Notes under the pieces: model-generated
Database searches by the model: none
Seen by the model: only the letters and a program-made list of their open reading frames with translations
Told to the model about the DNA's origin: nothing
Made by a program: the position numbers and the translations under genes
DNA from: Campylobacteraceae bacterium
GTDB lineage: Bacteria > Campylobacterota > Campylobacteria > Campylobacterales > Arcobacteraceae
DNA: 64,000 nt
Assembly: GCA_013215945.1 (NCBI GenBank)
Contig: JABSOM010000002.1
Coordinates: 186,001-250,000, forward strand
Direction: 5' to 3'
Shown here: in pieces, positions 54,743-64,000 of the stretch
Layout: every line of letters starts with the position of its first letter
Numbering within the stretch: position 1 is the stretch's first letter

Positions 54743-57247
54743 ATGTTTTCTTATAAAAACTTAAAACTTGGGGTAAAGTTAGGATTAGGCTATGGTGTTA
54801 TTTTAATGCTAATGGTAGTTGTTTCTGTAGTGGGATACAATGGTATAAAATCTTTGATTTTGACGACAAAATGGGTTAATCATACCCACGAAGTTATTCG
54901 GACAGGGGAAACTGTTTCTGGTGCAATGGTGGATATGGAAACCGGCCTTAGAGGGTATATGGTAACAGGAGATGAAAATTATTTAGCTCCTTATTATAGT
55001 GGAAATAAAAATTTTGACAAACTTATAAAAGTGGGTGCTGAGTTAACAAGTGATAACGATACACAAGTTAAAAGATGGAAAGAAGTTGAACTTTTAAAAC
55101 AACAATGGATCAATGAATGGGCCAAACCTGTTATAGCAAAACGAATTAAAATTGCAGAGGGTTCAAAAAGTATTTCCAATTTCAAAACTATTTCAGCCCG
55201 TCCTTTAGGAAAAGAACTTTTTGATGGTATACGTTCAAAACTAGATTTACTTAATAAAAAATTCACTTATAATGAAGAAGCAAAAGCTTTATTAACTTTA
55301 ACAACTTTATCTTTAGTAAATATGGAAACAGGGCAAAGAGGTTTTTTATTAAGTGGAGAAGAAGCTTCTTTAGATCCATATATTAATGGAAAAAAGAATT
55401 TACTTAAATATTTAAAAGAAATGGAAAATATTATTATTTCTACTTCTGCTTCTAAAAGTGATCTTAATGATGTAAAAACAGCCGTTGAAACTTGGCAAGT
55501 AAAAGTTGCTGATCTTGAAATTGAAGCACGTAGAGAGATGAATAAACATAAATTTACGCTGGAAAACTTAATTGTTGATATGTCAAAAGGCATTGGTAAG
55601 AATTATATGGATACGATTCGTGCGAAAATTTCTATTATTGTACAAGATGAAGAAAAAATGATTGTAGTGCGATCACAATCACAGCAAGATACCGCTGCAT
55701 TTGCTACAAACTTTACCGTTGCAGGTACTATTGTTGCGTTACTTTTAGGATTATTAATTGCTTTTTTTATCACAAAAAATATCACATCAATGCTTCGTAC
55801 TTTTGAAATGGGATTGATAGACTTTTTCAAATATTTAAACAGAGAGATAAGCACAGCAGAACTCATTAACATTGATTCTAAAGATGAAATTGGTAATATG
55901 GCAAAAGCAGTGAATGAAAATATTACTATCACAAAAGCAGGTATTGATGAAGACAGAAAATTTATTGATGAAACAATCGCAGTACTTTCAGAGTTTGAGA
56001 AAGGTGATTTGTGTAAAAGAATTAGTACAAGCGTTGATAATCCTGCATTAATGGAACTTAAAAAAGTATTGGATTCTATGGGAAATCAGATGGAACATAA
56101 TATTGGAAATGTTCTTACAATTTTGGAAGAGTATTCAAACTATAATTATATGAATAGAGTTGATAATAAAGAAGTAAAAGATCAATTATTAGACTTAGCA
56201 AATGGGGTTAATACTTTAGGGGATTCGATTACTGATATGTTAGTTGAGAACAAACAAGTAGGATTAACACTTAATAGTTCTTCGGATACTTTATTAGAAA
56301 ACGTAAATGTGCTTAATAGTAGTTCAAATGATGCAGCAACCTCACTGGAAGAAACAGCCGCTGCTTTAGAAGAAATTACCAGTACAATTGTACGTAATAC
56401 AGAAAACGTAAGTAATATGGCAGACTTTGCAAATAAAGTAATCATTTCTGTTGAAGAAGGTAATGATTTAGCAAAACAAACAACTGTTTCTATGGAAGAA
56501 ATAAATGAACAAGTTACTGCTATTAATGATGCCATTGGTGTTATTGATCAAATTGCTTTCCAAACCAATATTCTTTCTCTTAATGCAGCTGTTGAAGCAG
56601 CAACAGCAGGAGAAGCAGGTAAAGGGTTTGCCGTAGTTGCTCAAGAAGTTAGAAATTTAGCTGCAAGATCTGCTGAAGCTGCAAAAGAAATCAAAGACTT
56701 GGTTGAGAATGCAAATAGTAAAACAAATGCCGGTAAAGTTATTTCTGACAAAATGATTCATGGATATACGGCATTAAATGAAAACATCACTAAAACAATA
56801 GACTTAATAAAAAGTGTAGAAGTGGCTTCTAAAGAACAACAAGCTGGAATCGAGCAAATTAATGATGCTGTTACTTCACAAGATCAACAGACACAGAAAA
56901 TTGCAAGTGCGGCGAATGATACAAAAGATATTGCACTTCACACCTCTGTCATTGCTAAAGAGATTGTAACCTCAGTTGATTTAAAAGAGTTTAAAGGAAA
57001 AGACAGTGTTCAAAACAGAAGAGCACAAAACTTTGATTTAGACTATTCCAAAAATGAGAGAAGAAGTGCTGAGAAATCAGTGAAAGAGTTTCATAAGGCT
57101 CGTCCTAATAGACACGATGCAGAATCAGCAAAACCAATAGAAGTAAGAAGTGTAAAAAGAACAGAAACGGAAGCTAAAGTTAACTTACATCGCCAAAACA
57201 ATTCTATTAAAGCAACAGAAAACAGCGAGGAATGGGAAAGTTTTTAA
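54743..57247 (+). CDS. Methyl-accepting chemotaxis protein with tandem CHASE3-type domains
   Basis: 834 aa. TM1 about 12-32. Two CHASE3-like helical bundles follow, the first with METGLRGYMVTGDENYLAPY near 60 and the second with METGQRGFLLSGEEASLDPY near 195. TM2 is near 330-350, then a HAMP-like region and the MCP signalling hairpin ([18 protein letters not shown] near 610). The C-terminus ends EEWESF, which fits the xWxxF CheR/CheB docking pentapeptide. Inner-membrane chemoreceptor of unknown ligand. Confidence 0.92.
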   Translation: MFSYKNLKLGVKLGLGYGVILMLMVVVSVVGYNGIKSLILTTKWVNHTHEVIRTGETVSGAMVDMETGLRGYMVTGDENYLAPYYSGNKNFDKLIKVGAELTSDNDTQVKRWKEVELLKQQWINEWAKPVIAKRIKIAEGSKSISNFKTISARPLGKELFDGIRSKLDLLNKKFTYNEEAKALLTLTTLSLVNMETGQRGFLLSGEEASLDPYINGKKNLLKYLKEMENIIISTSASKSDLNDVKTAVETWQVKVADLEIEARREMNKHKFTLENLIVDMSKGIGKNYMDTIRAKISIIVQDEEKMIVVRSQSQQDTAAFATNFTVAGTIVALLLGLLIAFFITKNITSMLRTFEMGLIDFFKYLNREISTAELINIDSKDEIGNMAKAVNENITITKAGIDEDRKFIDETIAVLSEFEKGDLCKRISTSVDNPALMELKKVLDSMGNQMEHNIGNVLTILEEYSNYNYMNRVDNKEVKDQLLDLANGVNTLGDSITDMLVENKQVGLTLNSSSDTLLENVNVLNSSSNDAATSLEETAAALEEITSTIVRNTENVSNMADFANKVIISVEEGNDLAKQTTVSMEEINEQVTAINDAIGVIDQIAFQTNILSLNAAVEAATAGEAGKGFAVVAQEVRNLAARSAEAAKEIKDLVENANSKTNAGKVISDKMIHGYTALNENITKTIDLIKSVEVASKEQQAGIEQINDAVTSQDQQTQKIASAANDTKDIALHTSVIAKEIVTSVDLKEFKGKDSVQNRRAQNFDLDYSKNERRSAEKSVKEFHKARPNRHDAESAKPIEVRSVKRTETEAKVNLHRQNNSIKATENSEEWESF

Positions 57248-57290
57248 AGATTTTTAATTAAATTAGGGAGTTTTTTGACACGATATTTAA

Positions 57291-57318
57291 AATTGGGCCT
57301 AGAGCCCAATTCGTTTTT
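57291..57318. terminator. Terminator between the MCP and methyltransferase genes
   Basis: Perfect 8 bp stem AATTGGGC / GCCCAATT with loop CTAGA, then CGTTTTT. It lies between convergent stops; the A-rich left flank lets it work in both directions. Confidence 0.85.
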
Positions 57319-57327
57319 AATAAACTT

Positions 57328-58500
57328 CTACTCTAGTTTATCCGTCAGTTTTTTTCCAAAAGCTTCTTCTATATAAGGAGAAATTTGCCATTGTATTTTA
57401 AACTGTTTATATTCTTTCACCACTTTATCGATATTTTGAGTGTCTTCAAAAAAAGCTCTGATCATAATATTTTTAGGCGTATGTTCCATATCTATAAATT
57501 CAAGTACTTGTGTACGATACCCCATGATTTCTAATACATTTGCTCGTAAACTGTCTGTAATTAAAGAGGATAATTTTTCTTTTATGATTCCAAATTTTAG
57601 CATAGGAAACATTGCATTATTTTTTATTTTCTTTAAGAGCTCATGTTGACAACAAGGCACAGCTAATATAACTTTAGCACCCCAGTTTACTGCAGTTGCA
57701 AGTGCATCATCAGTAGCTGTATTACAAGCATGTAATGAGATAACCATATCTACTTCTTTAAACTGCGTAAAGCCTTTAATATCTCCTTGTACAAAACGTA
57801 AGTTTTCAAAATTCAGTTTTTTTGATAAATCAGAACAAAATTCGATTACATTTTCTTTTAAATCTAAACCAACAATTTCAACATTGTATCCCATTTTTAA
57901 AACAAGGTAATCATAAAGAGCAAAAGTAAGATAGGCTTTTCCACATCCAAAATCAATGATTCGAAGGGTTTTACTTTTATCTAAATAAGGAATACAATCA
58001 GATACTAACTCTAAATAACGATTAATTTGTTTAAACTTATCGTATTTTGAATTGACAATTTTTCCTTCTTCTGTCATGATTCCCAATTCTATTAAAAAGG
58101 GTGTTTTTTCACCTTCATTTAGAATATATTTTTTCTTTCTGTTATGAGAAACTTCAGAATCTTTTTTACTAGCTGCTTTTTTAACTATTTTTGATATTGC
58201 TTTTTTATTAATTAGTATGTGATAATCTGAATCTACTGTATTAATAAGGGCTTGTTTAAAATAGCTTTGAAAGTACTTATTTATTTCTGCTTTTGTTTCT
58301 TCTTTATCTAAGTTTTTATGTTCTACATTTTTGTCATAAAAATATTCAAATTGATGTTTTACTTCATTTTTAATAATTACTTTTTTTATGCTTACTTTGT
58401 TAAACGTTTTTTCCGATTTATTTCTTACACCACTAAAGATAGCATATATTAGACTTTCTTCATTTATTATTTTTTCTACTAATTCACTTACATTTTGCAT
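57328..58500 (-). CDS. SAM-dependent methyltransferase, METTL25-like (Methyltransf_32)
   Basis: 390 aa. The SAM-binding motif IIDFGCGKAYLTFALYDYL is near residue 180, then IVGLDLKENVIEFC (motif II) and SLHACNTATDDALATAVNWG with VPCCQHEL, the signature of the Methyltransf_32/METTL25-like group thought to act on RNA or ribosomal protein. The N-terminal 150 residues are basic and may bind nucleic acid. Substrate unknown. Confidence 0.85.
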   Translation of the reverse strand: MQNVSELVEKIINEESLIYAIFSGVRNKSEKTFNKVSIKKVIIKNEVKHQFEYFYDKNVEHKNLDKEETKAEINKYFQSYFKQALINTVDSDYHILINKKAISKIVKKAASKKDSEVSHNRKKKYILNEGEKTPFLIELGIMTEEGKIVNSKYDKFKQINRYLELVSDCIPYLDKSKTLRIIDFGCGKAYLTFALYDYLVLKMGYNVEIVGLDLKENVIEFCSDLSKKLNFENLRFVQGDIKGFTQFKEVDMVISLHACNTATDDALATAVNWGAKVILAVPCCQHELLKKIKNNAMFPMLKFGIIKEKLSSLITDSLRANVLEIMGYRTQVLEFIDMEHTPKNIMIRAFFEDTQNIDKVVKEYKQFKIQWQISPYIEEAFGKKLTDKLE

Positions 58501-58698
58501 AATGTTAATACTCCTATAAAATCACAAATCCATTTATAAGACTTATTTTTTGTATAGTAGCAAAATAGACTCCATTTAGCAATTAAAAGTAAAAATATTT
58601 AAGAAAACATGGGCTTTAACAAGTCATCTCTTGTTTCTTTTTATTAAGTAATATTGATATAAAATACACAAAAATAAATAGTTATAAGGAGTAGGGTC

Positions 58699-59562
58699 TT
58701 GTCAAATATTGAAGTTATACTAATAAACGCATTTACGCTCAATGGCAAAGGTGGAAATAAAGCAGGTGTTGTTTTGAATGCAGATAAATTATCCAAGGCT
58801 CAAAAATTAAAAATTGCACAGACTGTGGCTTATTCGGAAACAGCTTTTGTTTCAAAGGATGATAAAGCGGATTATAATGTTTCTTTTTTTACAAGCACGG
58901 GGGAAGTGGATTTTTGTGGTCATGCAACACTGGCTGTTTTTTGGGCTTTATACGACATGGGCACTCTTTCTTCTGGTACTTATGTTCAAAATACAAAAGC
59001 GGGAATGTTAAGTGTAAGTATAAAGAGTGATGGTAAGGTTATAATGGATCAAGCTTTACCTAAAAAATTTGATTCTTTTACTTACGAAGATATTTCCAGT
59101 CTTTTAGGCATTGAAAACAAAGTACTTAAAAGTACAAACTTGCCAATTGAAATCATATCTACAGGACTTAAGGATGTAATTATTCCTGTTCCACAAGGAT
59201 ATTTGGATCTTATAGTGCCAAAGTATGAAGAGATTGCTGCTTTTTGCAAAAAACACAGTGTTGTTGGTTTTCATATTTTTGAACTTTGTTCAAAAGAAAG
59301 TAAATATACAGCAATCTGCCGTAATTTTGCTCCCTTATTTGGTATCAAGGAAGAAGCAGCAACAGGCAGTTCTAGTGGGGCTTTAGCTTCTTATCTTTGG
59401 CAACACTTAGACTTAGGTGATGATTATATTTTTGAGCAAGGAAGGGCAATGAATTGTAGCTCTTTAATTACTGCATCGATTAGGTCTAAGAATTCAACAA
59501 TTGTTAATGTAAAAGTTGGTGGTTATGCAAGTAAAATTGCTACAAGGGTCATTACTTTTTAA
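58699..59562 (+). CDS. PhzF family protein (phenazine biosynthesis-like isomerase/epimerase)
   Basis: 287 aa, TTG start after AAGGAG. PhzF marks: GNKAGVV near residue 20, the catalytic Glu in YSETAFV (about 47), VDFCGHATLAVFWAL near 75 and EEAATGSSSGALASYL near 215. Most PhzF-like proteins are isomerases of unknown substrate; no phenazine genes are present. Confidence 0.9.
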   Translation: MSNIEVILINAFTLNGKGGNKAGVVLNADKLSKAQKLKIAQTVAYSETAFVSKDDKADYNVSFFTSTGEVDFCGHATLAVFWALYDMGTLSSGTYVQNTKAGMLSVSIKSDGKVIMDQALPKKFDSFTYEDISSLLGIENKVLKSTNLPIEIISTGLKDVIIPVPQGYLDLIVPKYEEIAAFCKKHSVVGFHIFELCSKESKYTAICRNFAPLFGIKEEAATGSSSGALASYLWQHLDLGDDYIFEQGRAMNCSSLITASIRSKNSTIVNVKVGGYASKIATRVITF

Positions 59563-59599
59563 TGATTCATGATAAGGTATATGCGCTTTGCTTTGATAC

Positions 59600-60268
59600 T
59601 TAAATATTAAGTTTATATCCCAAACCAGAATAGTTTTTTATGATTGTTTTATACGTTACTTTTCTTAAGTCTCGAAAGAGGGTTTTAAACGCAGCTTCAC
59701 TTACGTCTTCTTGCCAGATATGGTATTTAATTTCTTCATAGGAAAGAATTTTGTTGGGGTTTTGAATAAATAAATCAATTAGTAAAGCTTGTTTTTTATT
59801 CAAAACATAGGATTTTTTGTTTTTAATAATACTTTGAGTGTGAAAATTAAAAAACATATCTTCGGCTACTTTTGTATTGCTAAAAACACGTTTCGAAATT
59901 ATTTCCATGCATTTATATAAAGCTTCTTCTAATACAATATTTTTAAAAGATGATGTTATATATTTAGTGAGATATAACTCCATTAAATCATCCACGTAGA
60001 TATTATTTTTATTAGCTGTAATAACAATAAACGCTGTTTTTAAATCTACTTCTCTTATTGTTTTTAGAAAATTAATAAAAATATCATTATTAAAACTGCT
60101 TTGAAGAAGTATTAAACAAGGAGATTCTTTTTGATACAAAGTTTTAGCTTCTTCCAACGAAGAGGCCGTTGAAACAATCTTTACTTGTTTATTTAATACT
60201 TCTATTACTTGGCTACTGTGATGCAATTTATCGTAAATATACAAAACAGATAAATCACTCACATTCAT
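59600..60268 (-). CDS. OmpR-type regulator with degenerate receiver domain
   Basis: 222 aa. A receiver-like domain (1-120) in which the phospho-acceptor Asp is replaced by Gln (CLILLQSSFN, Q56) and the usual acidic pair is reduced to YDK. The T/S in FIVITA and the Lys in LTKYI remain. The C-terminal winged helix (about 135-222) has FRDLRKVTYK and NYSGLGYKLNI, typical of OmpR/PhoB DNA-binding domains. Probably not controlled by phosphorylation. No histidine kinase is adjacent; 8 nt downstream of the isochorismatase gene. Confidence 0.85.
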   Translation of the reverse strand: MNVSDLSVLYIYDKLHHSSQVIEVLNKQVKIVSTASSLEEAKTLYQKESPCLILLQSSFNNDIFINFLKTIREVDLKTAFIVITANKNNIYVDDLMELYLTKYITSSFKNIVLEEALYKCMEIISKRVFSNTKVAEDMFFNFHTQSIIKNKKSYVLNKKQALLIDLFIQNPNKILSYEEIKYHIWQEDVSEAAFKTLFRDLRKVTYKTIIKNYSGLGYKLNI

Positions 60269-60276
60269 ATCTTTCC

Positions 60277-60837
60277 TTAGAGTATTTTTATTGTTTCTTC
60301 TGTACTAAGTATTTTAGCAAAAGCAAAACCTAAAGCACTCATAGAAGAAGCATGAACTTGCTCTGCTTTGATTATTTGTCCTTTAAATTCTAAATTCAAA
60401 GTCGCACAAGCATCATTTACTACTGTACAATTATACTTTAAATCACTGGCTGCTCTTGTGGCAGAAGTTACACACATATGAGACATTGCTCCACAAATAA
60501 TAATATTTTGAATATTAGAGCCTCTTAATTCTTCCTCTAAACTTGTTTCTAAAAATGCATTGACCTGATTTTTTATTATAATCTTTTCATTCTTAAGAGG
60601 ATGTACACTTTTATGTATTTGGGAACCGTTACTGCCTTTAAGGAAAAAAGGAGCCTCTTTATCTAAGGATTCATGTTGTATGTGAATTATTTTACCTTTA
60701 TTAGCTCTAAAAGCTTTTAATAATTTTCCTGCATTCTTTGATGCTTCCATCGTTTTGTTTAAAATAAATTTTGCGTCTTTAATGTCTCCAAAATAATCAT
60801 TTTGAAAATCAATTAATATTAAAGCGGTGTTTTCCAT
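60277..60837 (-). CDS. Isochorismatase/nicotinamidase-family cysteine hydrolase
   Basis: 186 aa. Catalytic triad visible: Asp10 (LILIDFQNDYF), Lys89 (IIIKNQVNAF) and Cys122 (GAMSHMCVTSATRAASDL). The size fits small cysteine hydrolases such as YcaC- or nicotinamidase-like enzymes; substrate unknown. Ribosome site AAAGGAC. Likely co-transcribed with the response regulator downstream (8 nt). Confidence 0.88.
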   Translation of the reverse strand: MENTALILIDFQNDYFGDIKDAKFILNKTMEASKNAGKLLKAFRANKGKIIHIQHESLDKEAPFFLKGSNGSQIHKSVHPLKNEKIIIKNQVNAFLETSLEEELRGSNIQNIIICGAMSHMCVTSATRAASDLKYNCTVVNDACATLNLEFKGQIIKAEQVHASSMSALGFAFAKILSTEETIKIL

Positions 60838-60975
60838 ATTTGTCCTTTTTTTTTGTATATAAAAGTATAATAAATAATAGAAGGGAAAAAGTAGGATTTT
60901 TAAAAGATTTTATTTTTACTCAAGCTTGTTCTTATCTAAGAGAAAAAGCATATTTTTCTCTTAAGACAGATGTTA

Positions 60976-62280
60976 TTATCTTTCCATTCTGCGATCATCG
61001 CCTTGATACGCAATTGCTTCTTTTTGTCTTACTTGAATAGCTTCTTTTCCGATGAATTGAATACTGACCATTTTTTCTACGGTTTCTTTAGAAAATTTTA
61101 GGTTATTAGCAGAAATAGATTTGACTTTTTCTGCAATATTCGCATTCTCTTGTGTAAAAGTGTCAATTTTGGTAACGGCATCATTTATTTGTTTTATTCC
61201 AATTTCTTGTTCACTTGATGCTGTTTCAACCACCGTAATTAAATTCAAAGTATTGGATATGTTTTCGTTTAAAATAGCATATTCATTTACTAAAAGCTTA
61301 GAAGTTGTTTTCCCTTCGTTTGTTTTAGAAACCAAATTTTTCATTAAACCTTCAATTAATTTAGCAGCTTCGGCTGATTTATTTGCTAAGGTCCTTACTT
61401 CTTGAGCTACAACTGCAAAACCTTTTCCTGCTTCTCCTGCAGTTGCTGCTTCAACCGCAGCATTTAAGGAAAGAATATTGGTTTGAAAAGAAATTTGAGA
61501 AATAACAGATATGGCATCAAATGCTTTAGTTGTAGCATCTGAGATATCTTCCATAGATGAAAGTGTTTTATTTACTAAAATAATACTTTCTTTAGAGGCC
61601 TGATCCATTTTATTTCCAAAAGCAGACATTTCATTGGTGATTTTTTTATTTTGAGAAATATTTGCAGTAATTTCTTCAATAGATGCAGCTGTTTCTTCAA
61701 TGGTTACTGCTTGTATCATGGCAGATTCGGAGAGTTTTTTTGATTCTTGGGATAAAATACCAGATTCATATTCATTTACCAGTGCAAAACGATAATTTTC
61801 ACTTAACATAGCAGTAATTTTTTCATTTAAAGAATTAATACCTAATAAGAGTTTTTTAAAATCACCTCCTCTAAAGATATCATCATCTACGGTCTTTAAA
61901 TAATTTTGCTCTTCATATTGGCCAAGAATTGTAGAAACTTCATTGATGGCATTTTTCATTTTTAAATTCATTGTATTAATTGTTTTAACTATGTAATTTA
62001 ATTTTGGGTCTGGAGATACTGAGATGATTTCATCATTGGTAAAACCATCTGATAATTTTTCACAAACAATCATTATTTCTCCGTAGACTTTTAAATCATC
62101 TGTACGCTGTATCTCTATTGTATTTGCTAATGCAAGTATTTGATTTTCTAAAGAGAGTAGTTTTTTACTTTTGACTTTGTTTTCTTTTTTTATTTCATTG
62201 ATATCGGCATTGATATACAATCTAAATTGATCCAAAAAAGTGCTAAGGGACTGAATGTCTTTTTTATTTGAAAAAATCAT
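60976..62280 (-). CDS. Soluble methyl-accepting chemotaxis protein
   Basis: 434 aa with no transmembrane helix. N-terminal coiled coil (about 1-180), then the signalling domain with [18 protein letters not shown] near 275 and [18 protein letters not shown]. It ends with a basic DDRRMER-like tail, without the xWxxF pentapeptide. It begins 9 nt after the PAS gene stop, in one operon. The pair resembles split Aer-type energy-taxis sensors (CetA/CetB of Campylobacter), except that CetA has a membrane anchor. Confidence 0.9.
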   Translation of the reverse strand: MIFSNKKDIQSLSTFLDQFRLYINADINEIKKENKVKSKKLLSLENQILALANTIEIQRTDDLKVYGEIMIVCEKLSDGFTNDEIISVSPDPKLNYIVKTINTMNLKMKNAINEVSTILGQYEEQNYLKTVDDDIFRGGDFKKLLLGINSLNEKITAMLSENYRFALVNEYESGILSQESKKLSESAMIQAVTIEETAASIEEITANISQNKKITNEMSAFGNKMDQASKESIILVNKTLSSMEDISDATTKAFDAISVISQISFQTNILSLNAAVEAATAGEAGKGFAVVAQEVRTLANKSAEAAKLIEGLMKNLVSKTNEGKTTSKLLVNEYAILNENISNTLNLITVVETASSEQEIGIKQINDAVTKIDTFTQENANIAEKVKSISANNLKFSKETVEKMVSIQFIGKEAIQVRQKEAIAYQGDDRRMER

Positions 62281-62289
62281 AATTTACTC

Positions 62290-62673
62290 CTAATCTAATG
62301 TTTTATATAAAGAAATTGCATTTTGTATTTCTTCTTTTGTGGGTTTAATTCGTACTGAAATGTATCTTGTTTGCAAATCTTTTTTAATGACAGAATATAC
62401 AGTTGCATTGACCCAATAATAATCTCCATGTTTGGTTTTATTTTTTACAATGCCTTTCCAGACTTTATTGTTTTTGGCATGTTCCCATAAGTCTTTAAAT
62501 GCAGCTTTTGGCATATCTTCATGCCTTAAGATATTATGGGGTTGTCCTATTACTTCATCTTTAGTATATGAAGCGATTTTACAAAAGTCATCATTTGCAT
62601 AAATGATAATTCCTTTTTCATTGGTTTCGGATACTATCATAGTATCTTTGCTTAATATTATTTCTTGATTCAT
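62290..62673 (-). CDS. PAS domain sensor protein (CetB/Aer-like)
   Basis: 127 aa, one PAS domain. DENGxIxYAN is represented by TNEKGIIIYANDDFCKIASY, followed by EVIGQPHNILRHEDMP and WKGIVKNKTKHGDYYWVNAT, the Aer/CetB-type FAD-PAS pattern (NIVRHPDMP, GxxYWVxA). Lacks any output domain; the neighbouring MCP would provide it. Likely binds FAD and reports redox state. Confidence 0.9.
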   Translation of the reverse strand: MNQEIILSKDTMIVSETNEKGIIIYANDDFCKIASYTKDEVIGQPHNILRHEDMPKAAFKDLWEHAKNNKVWKGIVKNKTKHGDYYWVNATVYSVIKKDLQTRYISVRIKPTKEEIQNAISLYKTLD

Positions 62674-63103
62674 TATCTCTCCTATCTATTAGTGATAAAA
62701 TACTCTAAAAACAATTTATCTGAATTTAATTTAAAAACAATTTAATTTTTACTTAATTTAAAATTATTTGTTAAATATATTACGCTATATACCCCTTTAT
62801 ATCGTTAAATATAGTAGTTATTAATTTTATTCTTTAATATGTCTTATTAATATTCTTTTAATATTATAAGTAATTAATAGCTCATTTAGTGCAGTTAATA
62901 TGTATTTATAATTCTATAATTTATAATAAGTTTCATATAAGTTATTATTATCAAGCTCTTTTTTTAGTCTTAATCTTCTTTACTCTTTACTGTTAATATT
63001 AATTGCATATTTTAATAAATTGAAAATTGAAAAAATATTGATTTAAACTTGTATTCTAAAGTGCTTTTTGCTATATTAGCATTTATATTTAAGAGGATGA
63101 AAG
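62674..63103. other. AT-rich divergent promoter region
   Basis: 430 bp with no gene or repeat recognised, between the divergent PAS and ClbS-like genes; very high A+T. Confidence 0.4.
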
Positions 63104-63613
63104 ATGCCAAGAGCAAAAAGTAAAGAAAGTTTAATCAAAAACAGCCAAGATAACTTTGAGAGCTTGTTTTATATAATAAATGAACTCCCTTCTAAAGATA
63201 TTCTTCGTGAATTTACTTTTTTACACAGAGAAAAAAACATTCGCGATGTTTTAATGCATTTATATTATTGGCATAAAATGATGTTATCTTGGTATAAAAA
63301 AGGAATGGCTGGTGAAACTTTTTTAATGCCTGCAAGAGAATATACGTGGAGACAAACACCAGAATTAAACCAAAGTTTATTTTTAAAATATCAAAACATT
63401 ACATATGAAGAAGCAAATGAATTATTACATGCTTCACATGAAAAAATTATGATACTTATGCTTAAACACAGCGAAGATGAACTCTTTACAAAAAAGAGGT
63501 ATTCTTGGACAGGATCAACATCTTTAGCATCTTATTTGATTTCTTCTTCCTCAAGCCATTATTCATGGGCGTTAAAATTAATAAAAAAACAAAAAAAATC
63601 TATAAAATATTAG
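63104..63613 (+). CDS. ClbS/DfsB family (DUF1706) four-helix bundle protein
   Basis: 169 aa. MPRAKSKESLIKNSQDNFES, then NIRDVLMHLYYWHKMMLSWY and MPAREYTWRQTPELN, match the ClbS/DfsB family (DinB-like fold), which includes the colibactin self-resistance hydrolase ClbS. Most members are of unknown function. Ribosome site AAGAGGA. Confidence 0.88.
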   Translation: MPRAKSKESLIKNSQDNFESLFYIINELPSKDILREFTFLHREKNIRDVLMHLYYWHKMMLSWYKKGMAGETFLMPAREYTWRQTPELNQSLFLKYQNITYEEANELLHASHEKIMILMLKHSEDELFTKKRYSWTGSTSLASYLISSSSSHYSWALKLIKKQKKSIKY

Positions 63614-63620
63614 GCTTACA

Positions 63621-63905
63621 ATGGAAACAATAAAAATTAGTGATTTATTAAGACAACTGGACATGTGGAAAGACGATTTAAAAGTATATTTGAAGGTTTT
63701 TTTAGAACATAAAGATTGGAATAATGTTGAAGAAGTGAATAAACTACAGACTATTTTAGATGAGTTTTTAACAGTATATGCCAACTTAGAAGATGAGAAG
63801 AAAAAAATATATTTTTATCATGCTGTAAAACAATGGAGTAAAACCAATAAAGAATATATGCATTTACTGGAAAAACTTTATCTGGCATATAAAGCGAAAA
63901 AATAA
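63621..63905 (+). CDS. Hypothetical helical protein
   Basis: 94 aa, acidic/basic mixed, all-helical prediction (ISDLLRQLDMWKDDLKVYLK). 7 nt after the ClbS-like gene, so probably its operon partner. No family recognised. Confidence 0.6.
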   Translation: METIKISDLLRQLDMWKDDLKVYLKVFLEHKDWNNVEEVNKLQTILDEFLTVYANLEDEKKKIYFYHAVKQWSKTNKEYMHLLEKLYLAYKAKK

Positions 63906-63906
63906 A

Positions 63907-64000
63907 TTAGGTTTTTTTATTCTTTTGCAAAAAAGCATTAAACGCATTCGCAAAGTTTTGTGCGTCTTTATTTCCAAAAGCAGCAGGTCCTTTGGTCATT
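63907..64000 (-). CDS. C-terminal end of a possible NosL-like protein
   Basis: Minus-strand frame reads MTKGPAAFGNKDAQNFANAF and ends at the stop 63907-63909. The KGPAAFGxxxDAxxF pattern resembles the C-terminus of NosL, the nitrous-oxide-reductase copper accessory lipoprotein. Only 30 residues are visible and the M may be internal, so the call is tentative. Confidence 0.4.
   Translation of the reverse strand, partial: MTKGPAAFGNKDAQNFANAFNAFLQKNKKT

Noticed and set aside
55267-56535. Minus-strand ORFs of 108-117 aa inside the CHASE3 MCP
   Set aside because: Overlap a clear MCP in antisense, lack ribosome sites and show no recognisable domain.
1-64000. tRNA, rRNA or riboswitch genes
   Set aside because: None recognised by eye on either strand; a tRNAscan/Infernal run would be needed to exclude short ones.

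Overview
The window is AT-rich and its core genes point to Campylobacterota, most likely an Arcobacter-group organism: a stand-alone AcnB, the long (395 aa) form of DapD, a compact 614 aa PriA beside a pseudopilin gene, a complete Liv amino acid transporter, many methyl-accepting chemotaxis proteins (MCPs), and frequent TTG/GTG starts after AAGGAG-type ribosome sites. This is inferred from protein families and base composition; there is no rRNA or other phylogenetic marker in the window.

Layout. 1-21.3 kb is ordinary chromosome: a fatty-acid activation/thiolase pair (minus strand), acnB behind a palindrome-rich promoter, a LapG-like cysteine protease, a diverged HypF-like protein, a pentapeptide-repeat K+ channel, small membrane proteins, livJ then livHMGF, marC, a terB-like gene, two very small ORFs, a pseudopilin, priA and dapD.

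21.3 to about 54 kb is an accessory region built almost wholly of single genes on the plus strand, each with its own ribosome site and separated by repeats. The first half (21.5-31.2 kb) is a chromosomal integron cassette array. It has four near-identical, very short attC sites (about 53 bp, with a predicted extrahelical base), two longer attC-like sites, and three decayed 5' ends of a leftward integron integrase gene (intI) at 21.5, 23.3 and 32.85 kb. Two of these have clearly homologous upstream (Pint/attI-like) segments. No intact integrase remains: the best copy has a frameshift and is cut off by a 127 bp inverted-repeat element. Cassette products include two different PD-(D/E)XK-nuclease-like proteins (701 and 585 aa), a choloylglycine-hydrolase/penicillin-acylase-type enzyme and several small membrane-anchored unknowns.

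The second half (31-50 kb) keeps the single-gene layout (lipase-like hydrolase, LysE exporters, nucleotidyltransferase, TetR plus SMR exporter, ACT protein, RidA, GNATs, CopZ-like, SMC-like ATPase, MepB, EamA). Here attC sites are replaced by other repeats: a structured element of about 310 bp (four copies), a palindromic REP-like element of 40-63 bp (about nine copies, found only between 30 and 49 kb), a GGGGACA family and a fourth motif. One attC half-site relic at 48.3 kb suggests the array once extended that far.

54.7-64 kb returns to ordinary chromosome: a CHASE3-type MCP, a METTL25-like methyltransferase, PhzF, a response regulator lacking its phospho-acceptor Asp, an isochorismatase-family hydrolase, a soluble MCP paired with a PAS protein (split Aer-like sensor), a ClbS/DfsB-type protein, and the edge of a possible nosL-like gene. 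No tRNA, rRNA or CRISPR array was seen.
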